DNA from: Roseivirga pacifica
GTDB taxonomy: Bacteria > Bacteroidota > Bacteroidia > Cytophagales > Cyclobacteriaceae
Reading direction: 5' to 3'
Length of the DNA: 64,000 nt
NCBI RefSeq assembly: GCF_900111145.1
Contig: NZ_FOIR01000001.1
Span: 1,371,501 to 1,435,500, forward strand
The translations under genes were made by a program, and so were the position numbers. The first letter of the stretch is position 1. Each line of letters starts with the position of its first letter. Below, one piece after another: positions 15,779-25,465 of this stretch. The notes under the pieces are model-generated. The model searched no databases and had not been told where the DNA came from. It worked only from the letters and a program-made list of their open reading frames with translations.

Positions 15779-16393
15779 ATGGAGAAACCGTATATCATTG
15801 GAATAACCGGGGGTACAGGTTCCGGAAAATCGCTCTTTTTGAGTTCGATTATCAAAGAATTTGATGGCCGAGATGTTACCTGCCTATCGCAAGACGATTA
15901 CTATAGGCCACGAGAGCATCAGTTGGTCGATAAAAACGGAGAGTACAACTTCGATCGCCCTGAGTCTATTGATTACGAGCACTTTGCTGCGGATCTAAAA
16001 ACGCTTAGCGCGGGTAAAGCCATTGAAAAGGAAGAGTATACCTTTAATAATCCAGAGAAAAAACCTAAGCTAATTGTGCGCAAGGCGGCTCCGGTAATTT
16101 TGGTTGAAGGAATTTTTATCTTCCACTACCAGAAAATTCGCGAGCTAATTGATCTGAAGGTTTTTATTGACGCCAAGGAGCATATTAAGCTCAAAAGAAG
16201 ACTGAAAAGAGATAGGGAAGAGCGTGGTTATGATGCGAACGATGTTTTGTATAAGTACGAGAACCACATTATGCCTTCTTACCAAAAGTATATTTACCCT
16301 TATAAAGAGGCGGCAGACTTGGTAATTCCTAATAATACCAACTTTGAGCAGGCGCTAGATGTGTTAAAAGCATTCATTAATTCCAAAATATAA
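15779..16393 (+). CDS. udk: Uridine kinase
   Basis: A 204-residue P-loop kinase that phosphorylates uridine (and cytidine) for pyrimidine salvage. It has the Walker A GITGGTGSGKS (residues 8-18), the DDYYRP uridine-binding segment near 41, NFDRPESIDYEHFAADL, the VEGIFIF strand near 109, and the lid R-rich segment KRRLKRDREERGY. Length equals typical Udk. The next genes are a small membrane-anchored protein and secDF. A 16-bp dyad lies just upstream of the start. Confidence 0.95.
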   Translation: MEKPYIIGITGGTGSGKSLFLSSIIKEFDGRDVTCLSQDDYYRPREHQLVDKNGEYNFDRPESIDYEHFAADLKTLSAGKAIEKEEYTFNNPEKKPKLIVRKAAPVILVEGIFIFHYQKIRELIDLKVFIDAKEHIKLKRRLKRDREERGYDANDVLYKYENHIMPSYQKYIYPYKEAADLVIPNNTNFEQALDVLKAFINSKI

Positions 16394-16441
16394 AACAAGC
16401 TATGCTTTTTCAGCTTTGATTTAGTACATTTGACCCGCTTT

Positions 16442-16810
16442 ATGCAGTTAGGACAGAACATATCGAATGTTAAGAAGGGTGTCTTCTTTGTACTAGGCAT
16501 CTTGGTGGCCGTTTTTGTGGTTACTCAAGAGCTTATCGATTACCACTGTGGTCAGATATGTGCTGAACTAGAGCAAACAGAAGCCGATGCGGACGAGCCA
16601 CAAGATAATCAGGAGACTGTTTATGAATTGGTGAGCGATGTGTTGTTGCCGGTTTCTAATATTAAAATCGAGCCATTTGAGCCGGTTTTTATTTGCAAAG
16701 TAGAGCAAAAGGTAGAAGCGGATCAGCCGGTGTATTCCGATGTTTTTCCGAAAGACTCTCCTTATTTTAAGACCCTTTTTCGGCAGATAATTTCTCCAAA
16801 CGCGCCATAA
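16442..16810 (+). CDS. Hypothetical single-pass membrane protein upstream of secDF
   Basis: From ATG at 16442 this gives 122 residues: a short N-terminal tail, one hydrophobic segment (about 14-30, GVFFVLGILVAVFVVTQ), then an acidic periplasmic tail with a Glu/Asp/Gln-rich stretch around 45-62. An upstream TTG at 16430 would add four residues. I recognise no domain. It lies 48 bases after udk and 91 before secDF in the same direction; a link to SecDF is only positional. Confidence 0.6.
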   Translation: MQLGQNISNVKKGVFFVLGILVAVFVVTQELIDYHCGQICAELEQTEADADEPQDNQETVYELVSDVLLPVSNIKIEPFEPVFICKVEQKVEADQPVYSDVFPKDSPYFKTLFRQIISPNAP

Positions 16811-16901
16811 TCAGCGCTTTTCTGCCAAACACACACCCAAATTTCAAAACTATTTATTCCAAAATACTTAGCCCGCTTGCTGGGCCAGAACCATTTAAAC
16901 C

Positions 16902-19900
16902 ATGAAAAATAAGAATACCATTATCTTCCTGACATTGGTGGTAACGGCATTGTGTCTGTACTACTTGTCAATTACCTTCTACTCGAGGGGTATTCAGGCC
17001 GATGCCATTGAATACGCGAAAGACGAAGCTGGTGTAATCGATCAGCAGAAAAAACAGGCTTACCTGGACTCTATTTGGATGGAGCCGGTATTGAACATTA
17101 TGGGTGCAGAGTTCACCTATAAGGATATTAAGGAAATTGAGCTGAACCTTGGACTTGACTTGCAAGGTGGTATGCACGTAACCTTAGAGGTTTCTCCTGT
17201 TGAGATCATCAAAGGACTTTCGGCTAACAGCCAAAATCCTGAGTTCCTTAGCGCTTTAGAGCTTGCAAGAGAGCGTCAGGTGGGTAGCCAAGCGCCATTC
17301 ACTCAGTTGTTCCAAGAGGCTTACAATGAAGTAAGCCCTAATGGCCAATTGAGCAGAATTTTTGCGAATGCTGCTAACAGAGACCGTATTAGCTTTGAGT
17401 CTAGCAATGCTGAAGTAATGGAAATGATTAACAGTGAAGTTGATCAGGCCATTGATAGAGCATTCCAGATTTTGAGAACCAGAGTTGACCGTTTCGGTAC
17501 TTCTCAACCAAATATTCAGAGACTACAAGGAACTGGTAGAATCCAGATTGAATTGCCAGGTGTTGATAACCCTGAGCGTGTAAGAAAACTACTTTCTGGT
17601 GTTGCTAAGCTAGAGTTCTGGGAAGTTTACCAAACAAACGAGATTGGTGGAACGCTAAGCGCGATAAACAGTGAGTTGTTGACTGTTGAAAAGCAAGAAG
17701 CTCAATCTTTGAAGGGTACACAATTGGATGCTGCTGCGACAGATTCAGACAACCCGTTGGAGCAACAACTAGCTCAAACAGATACTACTGGTGCGGATAG
17801 CACTGCCTTGAACAATGGTGTTTCAAGCTTCTTCTCCCTTCAGCAAATGGGGCCTTTCCAAGGTTTCTATTACAACTTGGCCGATACTGCTAAGATCAAC
17901 CGCATTTTGAAGAATGAAAGAATCGCAAGTTTGATCCCAAATACATTAAGCTTCAAATGGGATATTAAAGTAGCTGAAGGAACAGAGCTTTTACAGTTGT
18001 ACCCAATTAAAGTTGCAAGAGGTGGTGCACCACTTACTGGTGAGGTAATTACTGATGCCAGACAAAGCATTGACGCAAGAGCAAGACCGGCCGTAAGCAT
18101 GCAAATGAATGCTGTGGGTGCAAAAAAATGGAAAAACCTTACTGGTCAGAACATTAATAGAAGTATTGCAATTGTTCTTGATAACTACGTATATACTGCT
18201 CCTAATGTAAATGGAGAGATTCCTAACGGTAGTTCGCAAATTTCTGGAAACTTTACTCAAGAGGAGGCAGAAGATTTAGCTAACATTTTAAAGGCGGGTT
18301 CATTGCCAGCCCCAACAAGAATTGTTGAAGAGGCGGTAGTAGGCCCTACTTTGGGTAAAGAAGCGCAGCGTCAAGGTATTACTTCAATTGTTGCTGGTTT
18401 GGTAATTGTAGTACTTTTCATGATAGCGTACTACGCTAAAGGTGGTTTGGTTGCTAACGTTGCGTTGGTGTTCAACATCTTCTTCATCTTGGGGATTTTG
18501 GCTAACCTTGGTGCGGCACTTACACTACCGGGTATTGCTGGTATTGTACTTACAATCGGTATGTCGATTGATGCGAACGTACTGATTTTTGAAAGAATTA
18601 GAGAGGAAATGCGTGAAGGCATTCCGTTGCTTCAAGCGATCAACTCTGGTTATAAAAAGGCTTATAGCTCTATTATAGATGCTAACGTAACTACCTTCTT
18701 AACAGGTGCTATTCTTTACTTCTTGGGTCAAGGTCCGGTTAAAGGATTTGCCGTAACGTTAATGATTGGTATTATCTGTTCATTCTTCTCTGCTGTATTC
18801 ATTACCAGAGTAATTGTTACTTGGATGACCAAGAAAGGCAATGAGAGCAAGCTTTCGTTCGAAACTCCTTTGGCTAAAGGTAAGTTGAGCAGCTTGAACA
18901 TCGATTTCCTTGGTAAGCGTAGAATGGCTTACATGATTTCTACTGTGATTATTGTAGCGGGTGCTATTGCCTTGGCAACAAGTGGCCTTCGTTTAGGTGT
19001 AGATTTCAAAGGTGGTCGTTCTTACGTTGTGCAGTTCGATGAGCCAATGGTGGCTTCTGAAATTAAGACAGCACTTTCATCTGGCGCATTTAGCGAAGAT
19101 GGTGTTGAAGTAAAAACTTACGATGCTAGTAATGTATTGAAGATTACAACTTCTTACCTAGTAGAGCAAGAGTCTCAAGAGGCAGATGCTGAAGTGAGAA
19201 CCGCATTGGTAAGCGGTTTGACTCAGGCAACTGGTAAAACTTTTATTGATGGAACAGTTGAATTGGGAGAAGGTCAGTTTACAATCTCAGGTTCTTCTAA
19301 AGTAGGTGCAACCATTGCCGATGATATCAAGAAGTCGTCTTTCGAAGCATTCGGTCTTTCGATTTTGGCGATCTTCCTTTACATCTTAATTCGTTTCCGC
19401 AGATGGCAATTCTCGCTTGGTGCAATTGTGGCGTTGGTTCACGATGCATTCATAGTACTTTCTGCCTTTGCAATTGCAGGTATGTTGGGCATCAGCTTCG
19501 AGGTTGACCAAGTGTTCATTGCTGCATTGCTAACCGTTATTGGTTACTCAATAAACGATACCGTAGTTGTGTTCGACCGTATTCGTGAGAACTTACAGCT
19601 TAAAGGGTCTAAAGATTTGATTGGTACTTTCAACATGTCAATCAACTCTACAATTAGCCGTACTTTGATCACTTCAATGACTACTTTAATTGTAGTATTG
19701 ATCTTGTTCATCTTCGGTGGCGAAGTATTGAGAGGCTTCTCTTTCGCATTGTTGATCGGTATTTTGGTGGGTACTTACTCGTCAATCTTTATTGCTACTC
19801 CAACTGTAGTTGACTTAACTAAGAAAACGTTGAGCGCTGCAGCCGATAAAGAGCAAGCATCTGCAAGAGCTAAAGCTTCTGCGAAGGCTGAAGCAACTGC

Positions 19901-19913
19901 TCAGCAAGGATAA
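16902..19913 (+). CDS. secDF: Protein translocase subunit SecDF (fused)
   Basis: A 1003-residue fusion of SecD and SecF, the usual form in Bacteroidota. It uses the proton gradient to pull preproteins out of SecYEG on the periplasmic side. The SecD half has TM1 (about 7-27), LGLDLQGGMHVTLEV (about 82-96), a large periplasmic P1 domain with a Gln/Asp-rich insertion (about 265-305), then TM2-6 with the charged GMSIDANVLIFERIREE segment (about 551-567). The SecF half starts near 665, with DFKGGRSYVVQFDE, its own periplasmic domain and GYSINDTVVVFDRIREN in a late helix. The C-terminus is an Ala/Lys-rich tail. It ends at a strong terminator. Confidence 0.97.
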   Translation: MKNKNTIIFLTLVVTALCLYYLSITFYSRGIQADAIEYAKDEAGVIDQQKKQAYLDSIWMEPVLNIMGAEFTYKDIKEIELNLGLDLQGGMHVTLEVSPVEIIKGLSANSQNPEFLSALELARERQVGSQAPFTQLFQEAYNEVSPNGQLSRIFANAANRDRISFESSNAEVMEMINSEVDQAIDRAFQILRTRVDRFGTSQPNIQRLQGTGRIQIELPGVDNPERVRKLLSGVAKLEFWEVYQTNEIGGTLSAINSELLTVEKQEAQSLKGTQLDAAATDSDNPLEQQLAQTDTTGADSTALNNGVSSFFSLQQMGPFQGFYYNLADTAKINRILKNERIASLIPNTLSFKWDIKVAEGTELLQLYPIKVARGGAPLTGEVITDARQSIDARARPAVSMQMNAVGAKKWKNLTGQNINRSIAIVLDNYVYTAPNVNGEIPNGSSQISGNFTQEEAEDLANILKAGSLPAPTRIVEEAVVGPTLGKEAQRQGITSIVAGLVIVVLFMIAYYAKGGLVANVALVFNIFFILGILANLGAALTLPGIAGIVLTIGMSIDANVLIFERIREEMREGIPLLQAINSGYKKAYSSIIDANVTTFLTGAILYFLGQGPVKGFAVTLMIGIICSFFSAVFITRVIVTWMTKKGNESKLSFETPLAKGKLSSLNIDFLGKRRMAYMISTVIIVAGAIALATSGLRLGVDFKGGRSYVVQFDEPMVASEIKTALSSGAFSEDGVEVKTYDASNVLKITTSYLVEQESQEADAEVRTALVSGLTQATGKTFIDGTVELGEGQFTISGSSKVGATIADDIKKSSFEAFGLSILAIFLYILIRFRRWQFSLGAIVALVHDAFIVLSAFAIAGMLGISFEVDQVFIAALLTVIGYSINDTVVVFDRIRENLQLKGSKDLIGTFNMSINSTISRTLITSMTTLIVVLILFIFGGEVLRGFSFALLIGILVGTYSSIFIATPTVVDLTKKTLSAAADKEQASARAKASAKAEATAQQG

Positions 19914-19955
19914 TTAGAAAGGAGACGTTAGATTTTAGACGTCAGAAAATAGATA

Positions 19956-19985
19956 AAGGCTGCCTTGAAAAAGGTGGCCTTTTTT
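19956..19985 (+). terminator. Terminator after secDF, near-copy of the one at 12015
   Basis: AAGGCTGCC pairs with GGTGGCCTT (wobble included) across a TTGAAAAA loop and is followed by six T. As a 30-nt block it equals the reverse complement of 12015-12044 except for one base. Confidence 0.8.
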
Positions 19986-20020
19986 GTGAATGCTGCTTCG
20001 CTGGGAACGGTCTTAGGAAC

Positions 20021-20049
20021 TCAAGGTCTCACTCCAATTGAGGTCTTGA
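20021..20049. repeat. Palindromic repeat copy A (29 bp)
   Basis: Arms TCAAGGTCTCA and TGAGGTCTTGA pair with two wobbles around a 7-nt loop. The same arms occur at 29231-29259; 24 of 29 positions agree, and differences fall mainly in the loop, with one stem change that keeps pairing. It lies between the secDF terminator and the HNH gene. Confidence 0.5.
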
Positions 20050-20093
20050 TTAAAACTCCTTATATTGAATTGGATTATTAATTCTTTTATTCT

Positions 20094-20726
20094 ATGGTTG
20101 ATCATATAGATGGTACTCCATGTATTAAGAAGAAATCTGTACCGAAAAAGTCTGCTATTGCCCAGTATTGGTCCATGATTAATCATGACGTCATCCTGTA
20201 TGTTGATTGGGGTGAACCTGTTTGTTGGGCTTGCGGAATGCAAGCATCAAAATATGATTTTCATGAATTAGGGTTGTCAAAGCAGGATAGATTCAAGGTC
20301 TGGGATGTTGAGTGTTACTTAGAGAGGAGTCATATAGTGCCTAGTGCTTTAGGAGGATGTAATTGTGAAGCAAACTTGGTGTTACTTTGCAGAACATGTC
20401 ACGAAGATAATCCAGATACCCGAAATGAAGAGTTGTTTTTTAGGTGGTTTAATAGTAGACGGAGTTATCCTCTTAGGAGGTTAGAGGAGATAAAGGTGGA
20501 GTTCCAAAATTTTAACCTAGAGTTTAGCATTGTCAATTTTATTTTGTTTAGATCATGCATTGAGTTCTATAATTATATGGAGGAGAATTCCATTGCGGTA
20601 GGTGGAAAGTTTTCTATGGCAACTAAAGTAGCCTCTTTTATTGACTGGAGGTCACAATTCACGGAGGGCGAATTATTTGAAAAATTAAGCCCAGAAGAGA
20701 AATTATTAGCTTTAGATAAGACTTAG
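20094..20726 (+). CDS. Solitary HNH endonuclease
   Basis: A 210-residue protein with an HNH nuclease core: a zinc pair CWAC (about residues 44-47), RSHIVPSALGG carrying the catalytic His (about 81), an N in CNCEANLVLLC, and the closing CRTCHED. The N-terminal 40 residues are basic and the C-terminal 90 are an unassigned, mostly helical domain, ending in LSPEEKLLALDKT. Such proteins occur in restriction, phage and toxin contexts, but no methylase, helicase, immunity or phage gene is adjacent. AT-rich codon use and terminators on both sides suggest a single-gene insertion between secDF and guaB. The target is unknown. Confidence 0.8.
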   Translation: MVDHIDGTPCIKKKSVPKKSAIAQYWSMINHDVILYVDWGEPVCWACGMQASKYDFHELGLSKQDRFKVWDVECYLERSHIVPSALGGCNCEANLVLLCRTCHEDNPDTRNEELFFRWFNSRRSYPLRRLEEIKVEFQNFNLEFSIVNFILFRSCIEFYNYMEENSIAVGGKFSMATKVASFIDWRSQFTEGELFEKLSPEEKLLALDKT

Positions 20727-20777
20727 GTTTTTTTGATTAGTCGTGTAAGGTGTGTCATATTAATATTTAAGAAAACA

Positions 20778-20808
20778 AAAGCCCATGCAAGTGCATGGGC
20801 TTTATTTT
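20778..20808. terminator. Bidirectional terminator between HNH gene and guaB
   Basis: Perfect arms AAAGCCCATGCA and TGCATGGGCTTT around a two-base spacer, followed on the plus strand by ATTTTG and flanked on the minus side by a T-rich stretch. It can stop both converging genes. Confidence 0.8.
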
Positions 20809-20826
20809 GCTATGACGTTCGTCTAA

Positions 20827-22308
<1,482 letters not shown>

Positions 22309-22327
22309 CTAGGTTTTATTTGCCGGA

Positions 22328-22335
22328 CAAAAGTA
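22328..22335 (-). promoter_or_regulatory. -7 promoter box for guaB (TACTTTTG)
   Basis: On the minus strand TACTTTTG lies 31 bases before the guaB ATG, with a TTTTTTG stretch about 16 bases upstream as a possible -33 element. Confidence 0.5.
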
Positions 22336-22379
22336 CGGAGATTGCAGCATTCAAAAAACAGTGAAGTGAAATTAATTTT

Positions 22380-23540
22380 CTACACTGCTTTTTCTGCCAC
22401 TTTAAAGGTTTCCAGAATATGGGCTAAATCGGCTGCACTGTTGTATAAATGGGGTGCTATGCGAATGGAGTTGCCTCTTACGGAAACAAAGATGCGTTCT
22501 TCTTTAAAGCGTTGTTGCAGCGCATCCATCGCGATATGAGCTGGCAACCGAACTCCGAATAGGTGTCTTCCTCTATACTCAGGATCCTCAATTTCGCAGC
22601 CTAGCGCTTTCAGTTCTTCAATAAACGGGGCTGCCAAAGTCTCACAATAATCTTGAATATTTTGTGGCCCCCAATCATTCACCTGCTGAATCGCGCGGGT
22701 AAGCATTGGGGTGAGAATAAAATTGGCACTTTCGCCAACATCGTAGCGCATAGCGCCTGGCTGGTAGGCATCTTGATAGTTCACCAGGTTAGAAAAGTCT
22801 TCGCTATGGAGGCGGTTCATCCAATTGTTTTCAATTGGGCTTCCATTGGCAAAGTATTCACCATAATAAGCTACTCCGCAGGCATAAGGCCCCATTAGCC
22901 ACTTGTAGCCTGCACAAATCAGCGCATCGGGTTTTATTTCCTGCACATCAAAGGGTAGGGCACCTACCGATTGCGTGCCATCAATCACTAGAATAGCACC
23001 AACCTCGTCTGCCCTTTTTCTAAAAGCTTTCAGATCGAATTTTGTGCCATCGGCCCAATGCACATGGCCTGTGGCAATTAGCTTAGTATTACTGTCGATT
23101 GCCTCAAGAATAGCTGCGTTCCATCTAGCCCCTCGTCCTTCCGCTTCTTTGGGGGGCTTAATGTATTTTACCGTAATGCCTCTTTCTTCTTCTAGCGTTT
23201 TCCAAGCGTATATGTTGCTGGGGAACTGCTCATCGGCTACTACAATATTGTCTCCTTTGCCTGCTTTTAGGTTTTTGGCCACATTGGCGAGGCCATAAGA
23301 AACAGAGGGAATTACAGCACAAGATGCTGAGGTGGCGTTTATTAGCTGGGCAAAGGCTTTTCTTAGTCCATTTGTGCTTTCAAAAAAGTGTTCGGGCTTA
23401 GTAGTGGACGGGTCGTCTTTACCGTAAATAGCGGCTGTACCTACCTGCGCCACACTTTTAAGCATGGGCGACATGTAACTGCAATTTAGGTAAGTAATGT
23501 CTTCAGGTAAGTTGAACAGGTGCTTTTGATTCTCCAGCAT
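22380..23540 (-). CDS. Class V aminotransferase (isopenicillin-N epimerase-like)
   Basis: A 386-residue PLP enzyme of the class V/CsdA fold. The PLP lysine is in ALICAGYKWLMGPYACG (K about 219); an Asp/Gln binding pair falls in LVIDGTQSVGALPFD; the C-terminal domain contains RGNSIRIAPHLYNS with the carboxylate Arg. It lacks the SufS/NifS active-site cysteine loop, so a desulfurase role is unlikely; it looks like the broad epimerase-like group of unknown substrate. ATG at 23540 lies one base after the stop of the upstream thioredoxin-like gene, making a two-gene operon. Confidence 0.88.
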   Translation of the reverse strand: MLENQKHLFNLPEDITYLNCSYMSPMLKSVAQVGTAAIYGKDDPSTTKPEHFFESTNGLRKAFAQLINATSASCAVIPSVSYGLANVAKNLKAGKGDNIVVADEQFPSNIYAWKTLEEERGITVKYIKPPKEAEGRGARWNAAILEAIDSNTKLIATGHVHWADGTKFDLKAFRKRADEVGAILVIDGTQSVGALPFDVQEIKPDALICAGYKWLMGPYACGVAYYGEYFANGSPIENNWMNRLHSEDFSNLVNYQDAYQPGAMRYDVGESANFILTPMLTRAIQQVNDWGPQNIQDYCETLAAPFIEELKALGCEIEDPEYRGRHLFGVRLPAHIAMDALQQRFKEERIFVSVRGNSIRIAPHLYNSAADLAHILETFKVAEKAV

Positions 23541-23541
23541 T

Positions 23542-24069
23542 TTACTTTAAAAGTTCTTCTAAATATTGTTCGAAAGAGGTTTCTGGTTCTTCAAGAATAC
23601 GACCAATTTCTTCACCATTTTGTAAGAAAATGATTGTTGGCGTTTTCTTAATGTCGAAGCCTTTTTCTCTTCCGTATATGCTCGACTTGTCTACATCAAC
23701 GGCATATAATTCTAGCTGGTCTTCAATTTCTAAGTATTCGCAAACGCGCATTAAGCGAGGTATTTCTCGGTTGCTATCGTGGCACCAGGTGCCCATAAAG
23801 GCAAGTATTTTTAAGTTCTTAAGCTTTTTCTTCTTAATGTTTTTTAGGCTGTTCTCATCAATCAAATAGGTTTTGAAGTTTGGTATAAACCATGTTTTGT
23901 AAGGCATTTTTTCCAAACCTTCACGATTTATCGGGCCATTTAGAATTTTGTTTACATGGGGAGAAACGCTTTCCGTTTCGTTGTTTACAGTTTTTTCCTG
24001 AGCGCTGGTAAGCACCGGAAAAAGTACCAATAACATAGTTAGTATAATAATAGCCTTAAACGTGTCCAT
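23542..24069 (-). CDS. Periplasmic thioredoxin-like protein with a CxxS site
   Basis: A 175-residue thioredoxin-fold protein with a signal peptide (about 1-23, cleavage after TSA). The active-site region reads FMGTWCHDSNREIPRL, so the second cysteine is Ser (C-H-D-S), and the cis-Pro loop is KKTPTIIFLQNG. A lone Cys suggests an isomerase-like or peroxide-sensing role rather than plain disulfide reduction. Related CHDS proteins are found in Bacteroidota. It is transcribed with the class V aminotransferase and divergently from pnuC across 51 bases. Confidence 0.82.
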   Translation of the reverse strand: MDTFKAIIILTMLLVLFPVLTSAQEKTVNNETESVSPHVNKILNGPINREGLEKMPYKTWFIPNFKTYLIDENSLKNIKKKKLKNLKILAFMGTWCHDSNREIPRLMRVCEYLEIEDQLELYAVDVDKSSIYGREKGFDIKKTPTIIFLQNGEEIGRILEEPETSFEQYLEELLK

Positions 24070-24107
24070 CTTTATGGTTTGCTTATTTTAAATATATCAA
24101 TTAATCC

Positions 24108-24115
24108 TATATTTG
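24108..24115 (+). promoter_or_regulatory. -7 promoter box before pnuC (TATATTTG)
   Basis: A perfect TAnnTTTG ends five bases before the pnuC ATG at 24121. If used, the transcript would start at or next to the A of the ATG and be nearly leaderless. No -33 at the right distance was found. Confidence 0.35.
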
Positions 24116-24120
24116 GCGCC

Positions 24121-24750
24121 ATGCACCTCAACGACATCTGGCAGCAAATTGTCAGTTATAGTTCCTCTATTAACCTGTGGGAGCTTATAGGTTTAATAAC
24201 CGGAATTTTGGCCGTTTTATTCCTAATAAAGGAAAATATTCTCACCTGGCCATTCGGAATTATTTATGTGCTCGTTTCTTTTGTGGTGTTTTGGGAGGCG
24301 CGTTTGTATGGCGACCTTTTACTGCATGTATTCTTTTTGGTGCTGAATATTTATGGCTGGTATTACTGGATAAAAGGTAGGGATAACAAAGCGGAGGAGG
24401 TGCCTGTAACGCATTCTAAACTTAAGCCGGCACTAATCACTTTTGGACTTACCGCCCTAGGTATTTTCTTATTCGCACAATTCTTAATGGCTTTACCCAA
24501 TATTTTCGAAGGTGTAGAGCCACCATCATTGCCTTATTGGGATAGCACAACCTCTATTTTGAGCGTTACTGGTATGTGGCTTACTACGCGTAAGAAGATC
24601 GACAATTGGTATTACTGGTTTGCGGTAGACATAATAGCCACGGGAGTCTATTTTTATAAGGGACTATATTTCTACGGTGTGCTCTATCTGTTGTACATCG
24701 GAATGGCGATAGCAGGGTATTTGGCATGGAAAAAGTCAATGGGTAAATGA
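24121..24750 (+). CDS. pnuC: PnuC-family vitamin transporter
   Basis: A 210-residue, about seven-TM transporter. Typical signatures are NIYGWYYWIKG in the middle and the C-terminal WFAVDIIATGVYFYKGLYFY block followed by VLYLLYIGMAIAGYLAWKK. PnuC proteins facilitate uptake of nicotinamide riboside, which is trapped by phosphorylation; the PnuT branch carries thiamin. I chose ATG 24121 rather than TTG 24079, as the family starts here. The next gene, overlapping by ATGA, is a NadR-type kinase, which favours nicotinamide riboside, but the TPP-controlled receptor directly downstream makes thiamin a real alternative. Confidence 0.88.
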   Translation: MHLNDIWQQIVSYSSSINLWELIGLITGILAVLFLIKENILTWPFGIIYVLVSFVVFWEARLYGDLLLHVFFLVLNIYGWYYWIKGRDNKAEEVPVTHSKLKPALITFGLTALGIFLFAQFLMALPNIFEGVEPPSLPYWDSTTSILSVTGMWLTTRKKIDNWYYWFAVDIIATGVYFYKGLYFYGVLYLLYIGMAIAGYLAWKKSMGK

Positions 24751-25256
24751 TAACAGTTTCGATTATAGGGCCAGAGAGTACAGGGAAAACCACTTTGGCC
24801 AAGTCTTTAGCAGCACATTACGAAACAGTTTGGGTAGAGGAGTATGCACGTGAATACCTGGACAGTATTGGTAGGCCGTATACGCAAAGCGATTTGCTGG
24901 AAATAGCGAGCGGTCAGCTAAAGAAGCAAAAGGAAGGGCGCAAAAATGCGAACAAGCTTTTGGTACAAGACACCGATTTGTACGTAATAAAAGTTTGGAG
25001 CGAATTTAAGTACGGCAGTTGTGACCCCTACATTTTGCAGCAGCTCGACATGCAGTTTGTAGACCTTTATTTCCTTACTTTTTTTGATGTGCCCTACCAA
25101 GACGATCCCCAAAGGGAGAACCGAAACGAACGACCGGAACTATTTGATATTTATGAAAAGGAATTGAAGAAGTCTGGTGTTCCGTATGTGGTTTTGCAGG
25201 GAGATCATTCCAAACGAATGAAAGAAGCCATTAGCACAATCAACAACTTACTGTAA
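24747..25256 (+). CDS. NadR-type nucleoside (ribosylnicotinamide) kinase-like ATPase
   Basis: A 169-residue P-loop protein similar to the kinase domain of NadR. Walker A is IGPESTGKTTLAKSLA (residues 7-22), followed by EEYAREYLDSIGRPY, the ASGQLKKQKEG helix, and LVQDTDLYVIKVW with the catalytic/Mg Asp. Later RNERPELFDIYEKEL holds the lid Arg residues. The adenylyltransferase and HTH domains of full NadR are absent. The gene overlaps pnuC by ATGA, so product and transporter probably work as an uptake-and-trap pair, phosphorylating nicotinamide riboside, or possibly another vitamin if PnuC is a thiamin carrier. Confidence 0.8.
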   Translation: MITVSIIGPESTGKTTLAKSLAAHYETVWVEEYAREYLDSIGRPYTQSDLLEIASGQLKKQKEGRKNANKLLVQDTDLYVIKVWSEFKYGSCDPYILQQLDMQFVDLYFLTFFDVPYQDDPQRENRNERPELFDIYEKELKKSGVPYVVLQGDHSKRMKEAISTINNLL

Positions 25257-25263
25257 AGAATAT

Positions 25264-25294
25264 TTTGCTCTAAAAGCTGAGCAGTATAAATTTG
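25264..25294 (+). promoter_or_regulatory. Promoter of the TPP-riboswitch transcript
   Basis: TTTG at 25264-25267 and TAAATTTG at 25287-25294, 19 bases apart, match both parts of the Bacteroidota consensus with ideal spacing. Transcription should begin near 25300, just before the aptamer. Confidence 0.8.
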
Positions 25295-25305
25295 CGCTCA
25301 CAAAA

Positions 25306-25398
25306 TAAGGGGTGCCCTTTTCCGAGTAATCGGGATGAAATTCGGGCTGAGATTATACCCATTGAACCTGATGCAGGTAATGCTGTCGCAGGGATATA
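25306..25398 (+). promoter_or_regulatory. TPP riboswitch (THI box)
   Basis: The conserved core blocks occur in order: GGGGTGCC (25309-25316), GGGCTGAGATTATACCC (25344-25360), GAACCTGATGCAGGTAATGC (25364-25383) and CGCAGGGA (25387-25394). An extra hairpin-like stretch sits in the variable arm. Thiamin pyrophosphate binding should reduce expression of the TonB receptor. Downstream, CTAAC/GTTAG and GGCT/AGCC hairpins up to about 25435 likely form the expression platform; no T-run follows, which suggests control of translation start rather than termination. Confidence 0.95.
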
Positions 25399-25465
25399 TG
25401 GTGGTCTAACAAGTTAGGTAGGCTCCCCTAGCCGCCAATGTTGAACCATTTAGTACAAATTTTTA

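Noticed and set aside
24079-24120. TTG start giving a longer PnuC
   Set aside because: The added 14 residues cross the -7 promoter box and are not part of the family.
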